From contig DUES01000157.1 of assembly GCA_011192055.1 (NCBI GenBank), positions 36,469 through 46,261 of the forward strand: DNA of 9,793 nucleotides, written 5' to 3'. The notes below the pieces were generated by a model that saw only the letters and a list, made by a program, of their open reading frames with translations, searched no databases and was not told the origin of the DNA. Origin of the DNA: Dehalococcoidia bacterium. Lineage in GTDB: Bacteria; Chloroflexota; Dehalococcoidia; Dehalococcoidales; Fen-1064. Position numbers and translations under genes: made by a program. Of the stretch, positions 1 through 7,140 are shown one piece after another; the first letter of the stretch is position 1, and each line of letters starts with the position of its first letter.

Positions 1-291
1 TTCGTCGAAAAGCTGGTACTGCGCAATGTGAAGACCGGTGAACAGTCCTCGCTGGATATGAACGGAGTCTTTGTGTCTATTGGCTTCCGGCCGGATACGG
101 AATTTCTCAAAGATATCCTTTCACTTGATAATAACGGTCATATTATCACCAATGAAAAAATGGAGACCGGTATACCCGGTATTTTTGCTGCCGGCGACAT
201 CAGGCATAACTCGGCGCGCCAGGCAATAACAGCCGCGGGAGATGGCGCAACTTCCGCAATTTATGCCGAAAAATATCTCACAGAAGTATGA
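1..291 (+). CDS. trxB: Thioredoxin-disulfide reductase, C-terminal part (5' end outside window)
   Basis: The first 96 codons visible are the C-terminal end of a FAD/NADPH pyridine nucleotide-disulfide oxidoreductase; the reading frame is open from base 1, so the gene begins upstream. What is seen: a GVFVSIGFRPDT segment (about visible residues 32-43), typical of the end of the NADPH domain, then GIPGIFAAGDIR, the FAD-binding Gly-Asp motif, followed by RQAITAAGDGATSAI, the helix that closes over the flavin in thioredoxin reductases. The family transfers electrons from NADPH to thioredoxin in the cytoplasm. The redox CxxC motif would lie upstream and cannot be checked, so a thioredoxin-reductase-like ferredoxin/flavin reductase remains possible. 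The gene ends 82 bases before rplI and a promoter lies in the gap, so the two need not be co-transcribed. Confidence 0.85.
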   Translation, partial: FVEKLVLRNVKTGEQSSLDMNGVFVSIGFRPDTEFLKDILSLDNNGHIITNEKMETGIPGIFAAGDIRHNSARQAITAAGDGATSAIYAEKYLTEV

Positions 292-311
292 TAAGGTTTT
301 TAATAAAGGTA

Positions 312-342
312 TTGACCACCCGTGCATTGGGTGAAGTATAAT
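312..342 (+). promoter_or_regulatory. Sigma-70 type promoter for the rplI-dnaB operon
   Basis: TTGACC at 312-317 and a perfect TATAAT at 337-342 are separated by 19 bases, slightly longer than the usual 17. A start near 349-350 would leave a leader of about 25 bases before the rplI ATG. This is the only strong match in the trxB-rplI gap. Inference from consensus only. Confidence 0.55.
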
Positions 343-373
343 TGCACCAGCATCACCCGGAAAGAGAGTAGAT

Positions 374-826
374 ATGAAGGTTATTTTTTTACAGGACGTA
401 CATGAAGTCGCCACGGCCGGCGATATGAAAGAGGTTGCCGATGGTTATGCGAGGAATTACCTGATACCTCATCAACTCGCCGCACAGGCAGACCCACGGA
501 TGATGAATATCATCGAAGCCCGCATCAAGGCAAGCGCCCGCCTTACCGCCCACACCGAAGCGGAAATGACCGAATTAGCCGGTCTGATTGATGGGCAGGA
601 AATTGTATTCAAAGCTAAAGCCGGAGTCAAAGACCGCCTTTACGGCTCCGTGACACCAGCCGATATAGCCGCAGCGCTTGAAAGCGCTGTCGGTCAGGTC
701 ATCGACAAAAGAAAGATAGAACTGGAGAATCCCATTCGGCGACTCGGGAGCTACGAGGTGCCCATAAAACTCACGAGAGAAATAGTGCCAACCATTATTC
801 TCAAGGTTATCGAAGAGGAGTCCTGA
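374..826 (+). CDS. rplI: 50S ribosomal protein L9
   Basis: A full-length 150-residue L9, the usual family size. The N-terminal rRNA-binding domain carries the L9 signature around residues 16-32 (GDMKEVADGYARNYLIP), followed by the long connecting helix rich in Ala, Glu and Arg (about 40-75) and the C-terminal domain with LYGSVTPADIA (89-99) and IDKRKIEL (110-117). L9 binds 23S rRNA at the base of the L1 stalk and helps hold the reading frame during translation. The ATG at 374 is preceded by a purine-rich GGAAAGAGAG ribosome binding site. It is the first gene after the 312-342 promoter and precedes dnaB, an arrangement (rplI-dnaB) common across bacteria. Confidence 0.96.
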   Translation: MKVIFLQDVHEVATAGDMKEVADGYARNYLIPHQLAAQADPRMMNIIEARIKASARLTAHTEAEMTELAGLIDGQEIVFKAKAGVKDRLYGSVTPADIAAALESAVGQVIDKRKIELENPIRRLGSYEVPIKLTREIVPTIILKVIEEES

Positions 827-908
827 ACCAGTCTTCAGCAGGCCGGAAACTGAGACCGGGCTGGATATTCAGCTATCGTCCACCGTTCCGGCAAAAGGAG
901 AGCACGGC

Positions 909-2279
909 ATGAACGGAGACAAACTACCTCCCCATGATGTCAATGCTGAAGAAGCCGTAAATGGTTCACTATTAATAGACGGCAAAGCTATCTATGAGAT
1001 AGCCGTACTGCTGAAACCGCCTGACTTCTACAGTGAACAGAACCGGTCTATCTACCAGTCCTGTCTTTCACTGTATGAGCGCAACGAGGCCATTGACCAG
1101 ATTACGGTAGCCCAGGAACTGGAGCGACTCAATAAACTGGAGTCGGTCGGCGGTGTTGCCTATCTCTCTCACCTGATCTCTATTGTCCCGACATCGCTGG
1201 ACATCGAGCACTATGGTCAGATTGTGTACCGGCTGTCCATAATGCGCCAGTTAATCGCGGCGGCAGACAGCATTGCCGATATTGGTTACCGGGCTGACCC
1301 GGACGTTGGTGCTGCACTAAGCCGCGCGGAGGATGCCCTCTACAGGCTCCGTAATGCCAGGGGTGCCATGGATTTCGTCCATATCAAACAGGTACTGGAC
1401 AAGTACTTCGAACCCCCTGCCGAAGCAGCCGCAGCCGGTCAGGAACAAATTACGCAGGTGATGTCCAGCTTCTACGGACTGGATGATTTCCTGGATGGAT
1501 TTCAGCGGTCTGACCTGGTAATAGTTGCCGGCAGACCGAGCATGGGCAAGACCAGCCTGGCATTAAACATCGCCCGAAATGCCGCTGTAGAGCAGGGTGC
1601 CTGCGTTGCGCTGTTCAGCCTGGAAATGTCGCGGGAGTCCCTGGTACAGCGCCTGGTATCAAGCGAATCCGGCGTAAATCTCAGGAAGCTCCGCTTCGAA
1701 CAGCAGACCGAAGCAGACGAGAGAAGGATTATGAATGCCATCGGTATCCTCTCCGAAGCTTCAATATATATCGATGATTCCCCCATGCTGCGGGTCATGG
1801 AGATGAGAAGCAAAGCCCGGCGTCTCTACTATGAGCGTGGTATTGACCTTATCATCGTTGATTACCTTCAACTCATGCAGGGAGAAAGCAGGGGCGAGAA
1901 CCGGGTCCAGGAGATTGGTTATATATCACGTTCCCTGAAAGCGCTGGCCCGTGAACTCCATGTACCTGTTATTACGGTGTCACAGCTCAGCCGGGCGGTG
2001 GAATGGCGGGCCTCGCACAGGCCGCAATTGTCAGACCTCCGGGAGAGCGGCAGCATCGAACAGGACGCCGACGTTGTCCTCTTCATCTTCCGTGATGAAT
2101 ACTATGTCACCAGGGACGAATGGGAACTCCAGCACCCGGAGGAAGAATACCCCGAAGGTATCGCCCAGGTAATCGTTGCCAAGCACCGGAATGGTCCAAC
2201 GGGCGAACTCAGCCTGAGGTTTGTGCCGAAACTGGCCAAGTTTGAGAATATCTCCAGCCAGGAACCGAGTCTGCTATGA
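909..2279 (+). CDS. dnaB: Replicative DNA helicase DnaB
   Basis: A 456-residue RecA-fold hexameric helicase that unwinds DNA ahead of the fork, close to the family's usual 440-470 residues. The N-terminal DnaB domain begins with LPPHDVNAEEAVNGSLLID (about 5-24), involved in primase contact and ring assembly. The C-terminal helicase domain holds Walker A GRPSMGKT at 208-215 with catalytic Lys214, Walker B IIVDYLQLM with Asp318, the DLRESGSIEQDADVV segment, and KHRNGPTGELSLRF near the end, which includes the arginine-finger region. No intein is present. AAAAGGAG lies 8 bases before the ATG. The stop codon overlaps the next start as ATGA, so translation of the DnaD-domain gene is probably coupled. 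The product should act with DnaG primase and with a loader, presumably the ATPase encoded downstream. Confidence 0.97.
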   Translation: MNGDKLPPHDVNAEEAVNGSLLIDGKAIYEIAVLLKPPDFYSEQNRSIYQSCLSLYERNEAIDQITVAQELERLNKLESVGGVAYLSHLISIVPTSLDIEHYGQIVYRLSIMRQLIAAADSIADIGYRADPDVGAALSRAEDALYRLRNARGAMDFVHIKQVLDKYFEPPAEAAAAGQEQITQVMSSFYGLDDFLDGFQRSDLVIVAGRPSMGKTSLALNIARNAAVEQGACVALFSLEMSRESLVQRLVSSESGVNLRKLRFEQQTEADERRIMNAIGILSEASIYIDDSPMLRVMEMRSKARRLYYERGIDLIIVDYLQLMQGESRGENRVQEIGYISRSLKALARELHVPVITVSQLSRAVEWRASHRPQLSDLRESGSIEQDADVVLFIFRDEYYVTRDEWELQHPEEEYPEGIAQVIVAKHRNGPTGELSLRFVPKLAKFENISSQEPSLL

Positions 2280-2977
2280 CCCGGTTCAAAGGTTTCCCGG
2301 CCAGGATGGATTTCACGCCTGTCCCCAATGTTTTTATTAGCCGCCTGATGCCGCATATAGAGGACATCGCCGAATTAAAGGTTACGCTGCACCTGTTTTC
2401 AGTTATCTACCGCAAGCGTGGCTCTCTTCGTTTTGTTACCCGCCGGGAAATCCTGGGAGATAACACCCTTGTAACGGGAAAGAAAGAGGAAGGTGAAACT
2501 CCCGAGGATACACTGCAGCGCGGACTGGATATGGCAATCGACCGCGGTACGGTACTTCGAGTTGCCCTCGACCTGGACGAAAAACCGGAAGAGGCATACT
2601 TCCTGAATACCGAGGCTGACAGACGGTCTATAGCCCAGATTCAGAGCGGGGAGATTTCCCTCCCCGGTATAAATATCGCGAAAAAAAAGCCCGGTACTGA
2701 AATAGAAGAGGCCCCGAATATCTTCACCCTTTACGAGCAGAACATCGGCATGCTGACCCCGATGATTGCCGACGAACTACGCGAAGCCGAGCAGCAATAC
2801 CCCGTGGAATGGGTCAGGGACGCTATTAAAGAAGCCGTCAGCCTGAACAAACGGAACTGGCGTTACATCACCCGTATCCTGGAAGGATGGGCAACCAAAG
2901 GAAGAGGGGATGAAACACGGAAAACAGACCCGAATAAATTCATCAAGGGTAAATATGGACACATGGTCCAGCGCTGA
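2276..2977 (+). CDS. DnaD-domain replication protein
   Basis: A 233-residue protein whose C-terminal part (about 149-210) matches the DnaD/DnaB_2 domain: NIFTLYEQNIG (the Y...IG motif), a helical segment, then NKRNWRYITRILEGW. In Bacillus, DnaD and DnaB of this superfamily remodel origin DNA and help load the replicative helicase. The N-terminal 110 residues start with FTPVPNVFISRLMPHIEDIAEL, which I take to be a winged-helix-like part, though it has no motif I can pin down. The ATG overlaps the dnaB stop by ATGA, which fixes the start and ties the protein to the helicase. Its 3' end contains the start of the zinc-finger gene. The DnaD-domain call is firm; a role in helicase loading rather than another primosome function is inferred from family and position. 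Confidence 0.85.
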   Translation: MTRFKGFPARMDFTPVPNVFISRLMPHIEDIAELKVTLHLFSVIYRKRGSLRFVTRREILGDNTLVTGKKEEGETPEDTLQRGLDMAIDRGTVLRVALDLDEKPEEAYFLNTEADRRSIAQIQSGEISLPGINIAKKKPGTEIEEAPNIFTLYEQNIGMLTPMIADELREAEQQYPVEWVRDAIKEAVSLNKRNWRYITRILEGWATKGRGDETRKTDPNKFIKGKYGHMVQR

Positions 2978-3161
2978 AAAGAGTCACTCCGGAGACTCAC
3001 TGTGCCCGCTCTGTCATGGAACGGGGTTCACTCATCCCCTGATGGCATCCGGGGAGCCGGATAACAGCGAAATATATCCCTGCCCGTGCAGTGACCGGTA
3101 TCAACCAGGCAAAACCGGTGATACCCTGAACCTGTTCCGGGAGGAAGGAAAGCGGCAATAG
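2955..3161 (+). CDS. Small zinc-finger protein related to the N-terminus of the following ATPase
   Basis: A 68-residue protein with four cysteines, C17-x2-C20-x22-C43-x1-C45, likely binding one zinc ion. The segment CPLCHGTGFTHPL...GEPD...PCPC repeats, with identical cysteine spacing, the N-terminal zinc finger of the next gene product (C40, C43, C66, C68: CPLCHGAKFLHPL...GKPD...PCSC). An upstream in-frame ATG at 2910 exists, but the ATG at 2955 is preferred because AAGGG lies 5 bases before it and the overlap with the DnaD gene is then only 23 bases. The stop TAG shares its last base with the GTG start of the ATPase. It carries no ATPase part, so it could be a separate partner or competitor of the loader, or the remnant of a duplicated ATPase gene. 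Its function is unknown. Confidence 0.7.
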   Translation: MDTWSSAEKSHSGDSLCPLCHGTGFTHPLMASGEPDNSEIYPCPCSDRYQPGKTGDTLNLFREEGKRQ

Positions 3162-4564
3162 TGTCTCTGGAACACATCGGTGACATCCTGAAAAAGCAGT
3201 CAATCACGAACACGTCCGGACCACGTGCAGAAACGCCATCCGGTCTTGAGTCCGAAGACATACCGGATGAACCGGTCTGTCCCCTGTGCCACGGCGCAAA
3301 ATTCCTCCATCCCCTCCTGGTAACCGGAAAACCGGACTACGGCAGAGTCGTTCCCTGTAGCTGCGCACAGCAGGAGCAGGAAGGAAAACTCCAGTCCCGC
3401 CTGCAAAAGTACAGCAACCTCGGTCCGCTGACGCGTCTTACCTTCGACACTATTCAGCCCGAAGGCAGGAATAAAGATACCTCCATCGGCCAGTCGCTTC
3501 AACGGGCTCTAACCGCAGCAAAGACTTTTGCCGCTAACCCTGAAGGGTGGTTGGTCTTCAGCGGCCCCAGTGGTTGCGGAAAAACTCATCTCGCTGCCGC
3601 CATCGCCAACTACCGCATTGCCATAGACCAGCCCGCTTTCTATATCACGGCGCCGGACCTTCTCGACCACCTCCGCTCCAGCTTCAGCCCGGGAAGCGAC
3701 ATGCCCTACGACGAGTTCTTCGAGCAGGTCCGCAACACTCCCCTGCTGGTGCTGGACGACTTCGGGGCTCAGTCCACTACTCCCTGGGCTAATGAGAAGC
3801 TGGAGCAGTTGATAAACCATCGCTTCAACAACCAGTTGCCTACTGTGATTGTCACAATAGTCCCACTGGAAGAACTCGATGAGAGGACCCGTACCCGTCT
3901 CACGGACCCCGGACTATGCAGGGCACACATGGTCGGTACCAGGGAACAAGCCCTTTCCACTTCAAGCTGGAACCCCGAATTCGAACTGCAAAAGAAAATG
4001 ACCTTTGACAGCTTCGACTCGAAACGGGTCAATCTGCCCCTCGAACAGCGCCAGAACCTCGAGATGGCGTATCGCCTTGCGGTTGACTTCGCTAAATCAC
4101 CGGAAGGCTGGCTGGTATTCCAGGGTGTTAACGGCTGCGGCAAGACACATCTGGCTTCAGCCATCGTGAATTTCCGGTACCAGCAGAAACAGTCGGCCCT
4201 CTTCGTTGTCGTGCCGGATTTTCTTGACCACCTGCGCTCTACCTTTGGTCCGGACAGCAAGACTTCCTATGACCGTCTTTTCGAGGGCGTCAGGAGTACC
4301 CCGCTGCTGGTACTGGATGACTTCGGAGAACAGGCAACCACACCCTGGGCACAGGAAAAGCTCTACCAGGTAATCAACCACCGCTACAACGCCCGAGCTG
4401 CCACGGTGATTACCACGTCGTGTTCACTCGATGAGATTGAAACCCGTATCAGTTCAAGACTGGCCGACCCCAAGATAAGTATGCTCTTCAACATTACGGC
4501 GCCCGACTACCGGGGAGATGTCACCAGTCAGAGAAGAGTGTCACGCCGTACACGTAAACCCTGA
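3161..4564 (+). CDS. Tandem DnaC/DnaI-like AAA+ ATPase with N-terminal zinc finger (putative helicase loader)
   Basis: A 467-residue protein made of a zinc finger (C40, C43, C66, C68) and two DnaC/IstB-type AAA+ domains. Domain 1: Walker A GPSGCGKT 135-142, Walker B LLVLDDFG with Asp199-Asp200, arginine-finger-like RTRTRL 242-247. Domain 2: Walker A GVNGCGKT 322-329, Walker B with Asp386-Asp387, RISSRL 429-434. The two copies align without a gap at an offset of exactly 187 residues, from TFD at 94/281 through PEGWLVF to the arginine-finger region. Typical DnaC/DnaI loaders have one such domain and about 240-310 residues. The tail (457-466) is basic. The start is GTG, overlapping the previous TAG, with GGGAGGAAGGA upstream. 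Position after dnaB and a DnaD gene supports a helicase-loading role. The ATPase fold is certain; the loader role is inferred. I recall similar two-domain proteins in other Chloroflexota but could not verify this. Confidence 0.88.
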   Translation: MSLEHIGDILKKQSITNTSGPRAETPSGLESEDIPDEPVCPLCHGAKFLHPLLVTGKPDYGRVVPCSCAQQEQEGKLQSRLQKYSNLGPLTRLTFDTIQPEGRNKDTSIGQSLQRALTAAKTFAANPEGWLVFSGPSGCGKTHLAAAIANYRIAIDQPAFYITAPDLLDHLRSSFSPGSDMPYDEFFEQVRNTPLLVLDDFGAQSTTPWANEKLEQLINHRFNNQLPTVIVTIVPLEELDERTRTRLTDPGLCRAHMVGTREQALSTSSWNPEFELQKKMTFDSFDSKRVNLPLEQRQNLEMAYRLAVDFAKSPEGWLVFQGVNGCGKTHLASAIVNFRYQQKQSALFVVVPDFLDHLRSTFGPDSKTSYDRLFEGVRSTPLLVLDDFGEQATTPWAQEKLYQVINHRYNARAATVITTSCSLDEIETRISSRLADPKISMLFNITAPDYRGDVTSQRRVSRRTRKP

Positions 4565-4576
4565 ACGCCCCGCAAG

Positions 4577-4605
4577 TTGCGTATGACTGCTATCCGTAGT
4601 AGAAT
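4577..4605 (+). promoter_or_regulatory. Probable sigma-70 promoter for the HNH gene
   Basis: TTGCGT at 4577-4582 and TAGAAT at 4600-4605 are separated by the optimal 17 bases, in the 67-base gap between the tandem ATPase and the HNH gene. Transcription would start near 4612, giving a short leader of about 20 bases before the ribosome binding site and TTG start. The HNH gene could then be expressed independently of the replication operon. Confidence 0.45.
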
Positions 4606-4631
4606 TAGTTTCTGCGAAACGGAGACGTGAA

Positions 4632-5147
4632 TTGACTGTCATGAACCTTCCGGTTCTGGTGCTGAACCAGAACTATGAACCACTGAACGTCTGTCGTGCA
4701 CGACGGGCGATAGTTCTGCTCTACCAGAGCAAAGCCGAGATGCTCGAAAATGGTGTCGGTTTTATCCGTACGGCCAGCAGCGAATTCCAGGTGCCCTCAG
4801 TCATCCGCCTTCCATACCTGATAAAACGGCCTTTTCGAATCGAACGAAGACTTTCCCGGCTTGAAGTCTTTAATCGTGACCACCATATGTGCCAGTACTG
4901 CGGCAAGAAGACCCGGCAGCTAACCCTGGATCATATTATGCCCCGCTTCCGCGGAGGTCCGCATACCTGGGAAAACCTCGTGAGTGCCTGTGTTCCATGT
5001 AACCGGCGTAAAGCCGGAAAGACCCTGGTAGAATCAGGGATGAAACTGCTCAATCAACCTACCATACCACGGGGCAACCGTTATTCCTACATACCGTCGC
5101 ATTACCTTGAGACCCGTGAGGAATGGCAAAGGTATTTACCACACTAG
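4632..5147 (+). CDS. HNH endonuclease family protein
   Basis: A 171-residue protein of the stand-alone HNH family that begins VLVLNQNYEPLNVCRARRAIVLL (about 8-30), a conserved N-terminal part that is not itself the nuclease. The HNH domain spans about 80-131: C87-x2-C90 and C120-x2-C123 form a structural zinc site, Asp100-His101 is the catalytic pair, and Asn115 and Asn124 complete the metal site. Everything needed for activity appears present. The family is common in Chloroflexota, Deinococcus, Cyanobacteria and Actinobacteria and usually sits alone; its cellular substrate is not established. The start is taken as TTG at 4632 because GGAG lies 7 bases upstream; ATG at 4641 would be 16 bases from it and shorten the protein by 3 residues. 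It converges with the ricT gene, 70 bases away. Confidence 0.88.
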   Translation: MTVMNLPVLVLNQNYEPLNVCRARRAIVLLYQSKAEMLENGVGFIRTASSEFQVPSVIRLPYLIKRPFRIERRLSRLEVFNRDHHMCQYCGKKTRQLTLDHIMPRFRGGPHTWENLVSACVPCNRRKAGKTLVESGMKLLNQPTIPRGNRYSYIPSHYLETREEWQRYLPH

Positions 5148-5217
5148 AAGCCGGGTAAAGGTTTGAGGAATACCACCGTCAACTCTTGTTTGAGCGAAGC
5201 CAGAACAACCTTGCCCC
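5148..5217. other. Convergent intergenic gap without a clear terminator
   Basis: The 70 bases between the stop codons of the HNH gene (plus) and the ricT gene (minus) must end both transcripts. I see no GC-rich stem followed by a T run on either strand. Termination here may be Rho-dependent, or the two messages may overlap at their 3' ends. Confidence 0.4.
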
Positions 5218-6072
5218 TTACCTGCCCCTCCGCTGACGACGGCCTTGCCGCGAAGATGTTTTGTCCTCAGCCTCTTCACCGAGAGAAATATCACTGACAG
5301 GCAGCTCAACACTTACCTTGCTTTCCAGTTCCACCAGCACCGTCTCTTTTACCGGATTTGAACTAAGAACCCTGGCTATACCCATGGGAGTTGTCACATT
5401 CCGACCTTCCCTGGGCATTTGCTCCTTCATATTACGGTACTGTTCATTTTCATAAGACAGGCAGCATAACAGGCGGCCGCAGACTCCGGATATTTTCATC
5501 GGGTTTAAGGGCAGGTTTTGTTCTTTCGCCATTCTGATTGATATGGGCGTAAATTCAGACAGGAAACTGGCGCAACAGAGGGGACGACCGCATCGTCCGA
5601 AACCACCCAGGAGTTTAGCCTCGTCCCGTGCGCCCACCTGGCGAAGTTCCACGCGTACTTTGAATATCCCCGCCAGTTCCCGCACCAGTTCACGAAAATC
5701 CACCCTCTCGTCAGCACTGAAAAAGAATGTAAGGTGCCGTCCGTCAAGACTGAATTCGGCCGAAAGCAGCTTCATCGGCAGACCCAGTTCGATAATCAGC
5801 CGGTTACACTCCTCCATGGCCTGCTTTTCTCTCTCTTCATACTGCTCGGCGTGGTTAATCTCCTCGGGTTCCGCCTTTCGCACCACGGGTTTCAGCGGTT
5901 TAACCACTTCGTCGGCATCTATCTCCCTGGAAGTGATAACCACCGTTCCCACCTCGAGACCGCGTGCCGTCTCAACGACCACGCATTCGTCCACAGCCAT
6001 GTCGATACCACTGGGGTCAAAGTAATAGATTTTACCGGCTCTCTTGAACCGTATACCAACAATTTCAGCCAT
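5218..6072 (-). CDS. ricT: PSP1 C-terminal domain protein, RicT (YaaT) homologue
   Basis: A 284-residue protein of the PSP1/YaaT family. The diagnostic segment is double: GRCGRPLCCASFLSEF (C161, C166, C167) and GVCGRLLCCLSYE (C198, C203, C204), six cysteines in two C-x4-CC groups. In Bacillus subtilis RicT forms a complex with RicA and RicF that carries iron-sulfur clusters, affects RNase Y-dependent mRNA processing, and influences sporulation and biofilm formation. The N-terminal 60 residues (VGIRFKRAGKIYYFDP) are the usual opening. The last 10 residues are very basic, a possible RNA-contacting tail. The ATG at 6072 follows AGAGGT closely, and holB ends only 9 bases upstream, so the two are co-transcribed; holB-yaaT adjacency is also seen in Firmicutes. 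No RicA or RicF gene is visible here, so the exact role in this organism is open. Confidence 0.92.
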   Translation of the reverse strand: MAEIVGIRFKRAGKIYYFDPSGIDMAVDECVVVETARGLEVGTVVITSREIDADEVVKPLKPVVRKAEPEEINHAEQYEEREKQAMEECNRLIIELGLPMKLLSAEFSLDGRHLTFFFSADERVDFRELVRELAGIFKVRVELRQVGARDEAKLLGGFGRCGRPLCCASFLSEFTPISIRMAKEQNLPLNPMKISGVCGRLLCCLSYENEQYRNMKEQMPREGRNVTTPMGIARVLSSNPVKETVLVELESKVSVELPVSDISLGEEAEDKTSSRQGRRQRRGR

Positions 6073-6081
6073 ATTTTACCT

Positions 6082-7125
6082 CTAGCTGGTCACCGGGCTT
6101 ACAGTGCCTGCTCTTTCCGGAATACCAAGCATCAGTACTTCCAGAGCAAGCTGCGGATTGGCATTAAGCCTGAGATTTTCCCCGGCAGACCGTATATCTT
6201 CAATAAAAGTCCTTACCTGGATCAGGTCGTAATTACGTGCTGTTTCAGTTAAAACAGGCAGACGGTCAATATTAATAACCTCGTCACTGCATCCCGCGTT
6301 CACCAGTAACAGGTCGCGCCACCACTCCAGCCAGAGGTCGAGTTTTTCCTGGACCTCTCTTCGATTCCGGCTGAACCTGCCTGCCATCCGGGCGGCATAG
6401 TTGAACCGCTCCTCGTAACCGGCGTCAATGGCCGTCACCATCTCTTCCAGCCATTCGTCACGCTTCTGCAGCAGGTTTCCGTCATTCACGGCTGTCACCG
6501 CCCACCCCAGGCACCCGTTGGCAAGCCGGGAAAGCAACCCGGCTTTCTCCGAATCAACATCCCACCGTGTTGAAAGGGCATTCTCTATCTCACCTGTACC
6601 GAGTGGTCTCAACTCCAGCCGCTGGCAACGGGAAACTACGGTTACCGGTAACATACTCTCATTCGTTGTCAGCAGCAGGAATATCACCCGGTCCGCCGGC
6701 TCTTCCAGGGTTTTAAGGAGTCGGTTGGCTGCCCCGATGGAAAGAAATTCAGCCCCGTCAAGAATAAAGACCTTGCACCTGCCTTCAAACGGAGGCAGGT
6801 TTACCGAGTGCAGAATCTGGTCTATTTGACCCACGCCGATTTTTGTCTTACTGCTGCCCTCGCCGTTTTCATCGTCGCCGTTTTCGTCCAGGCTGGTTAT
6901 ATTAATGTCCGCATGTTTGCCGTCGGCAATCCTCCGGCAGGAATTACACTCGCCACAGGGTGGTTCACTACCTTCACAGTTGACCGCACGGGCAAGGTCT
7001 AAAGCAAGCGTCATTTTGCCGACATGTTCCGGCCCAGCTACAAGATAGGCATGGGACAAACTGCCCGCCGCCAGACCGCGCCGGAGGAGAGAAACCGTCC
7101 TGTCCTGCCCAACTATGTCCCACAT
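6082..7125 (-). CDS. holB: DNA polymerase III subunit delta' (clamp loader)
   Basis: A 347-residue AAA+ clamp-loader subunit, within the family's usual 310-350. It starts MWDIVGQDRTVSLLRRGLAAG...HAYLVAGPEHVGK, the standard opening. The P-loop (31-39) reads GPEHVGKMT, with Met38 where gamma/tau has Thr or Ser; delta' is often a non-hydrolysing subunit, so this is not alarming. A zinc site C50-x6-C57-x2-C60-x2-C63 follows, then ILDGAEFLS (Walker B-like, 121-129), NRLLKTLEEP (134-143), the SRC motif (165-167) that supplies the arginine finger to the neighbouring subunit, and NANPQLALEVLML near the end. It helps load the beta clamp on primed DNA. The ATG at 7125 has AAGGG about 9 bases upstream. 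It lies 15 bases after lysA and 9 before ricT, in one transcription unit. Confidence 0.94.
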   Translation of the reverse strand: MWDIVGQDRTVSLLRRGLAAGSLSHAYLVAGPEHVGKMTLALDLARAVNCEGSEPPCGECNSCRRIADGKHADINITSLDENGDDENGEGSSKTKIGVGQIDQILHSVNLPPFEGRCKVFILDGAEFLSIGAANRLLKTLEEPADRVIFLLLTTNESMLPVTVVSRCQRLELRPLGTGEIENALSTRWDVDSEKAGLLSRLANGCLGWAVTAVNDGNLLQKRDEWLEEMVTAIDAGYEERFNYAARMAGRFSRNRREVQEKLDLWLEWWRDLLLVNAGCSDEVINIDRLPVLTETARNYDLIQVRTFIEDIRSAGENLRLNANPQLALEVLMLGIPERAGTVSPVTS

Positions 7126-7140
7126 AGTACCATGCCCTTT

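Noticed and set aside
317..356. Repeated CACCC/GGGTG and GTGCA/TGCAC pairs around the rplI promoter, a possible attenuator or operator
   Set aside because: The stems are only five bases and overlap the -10 and -35 boxes, so most would not be in the transcript. No stronger structure supports regulation.
827..908. Possible terminator or L9 autoregulatory hairpin between rplI and dnaB
   Set aside because: Only short CCGG/CCAG-CTGG pairings are seen and there is no T run; the gap looks like a plain spacer with the dnaB ribosome binding site.
2910..2954. Longer 83-residue form of the small zinc-finger protein starting at ATG 2910
   Set aside because: The ATG at 2955 has a better-placed AAGGG site, and the extra 15 residues overlap the DnaD-domain coding region without matching the finger family.
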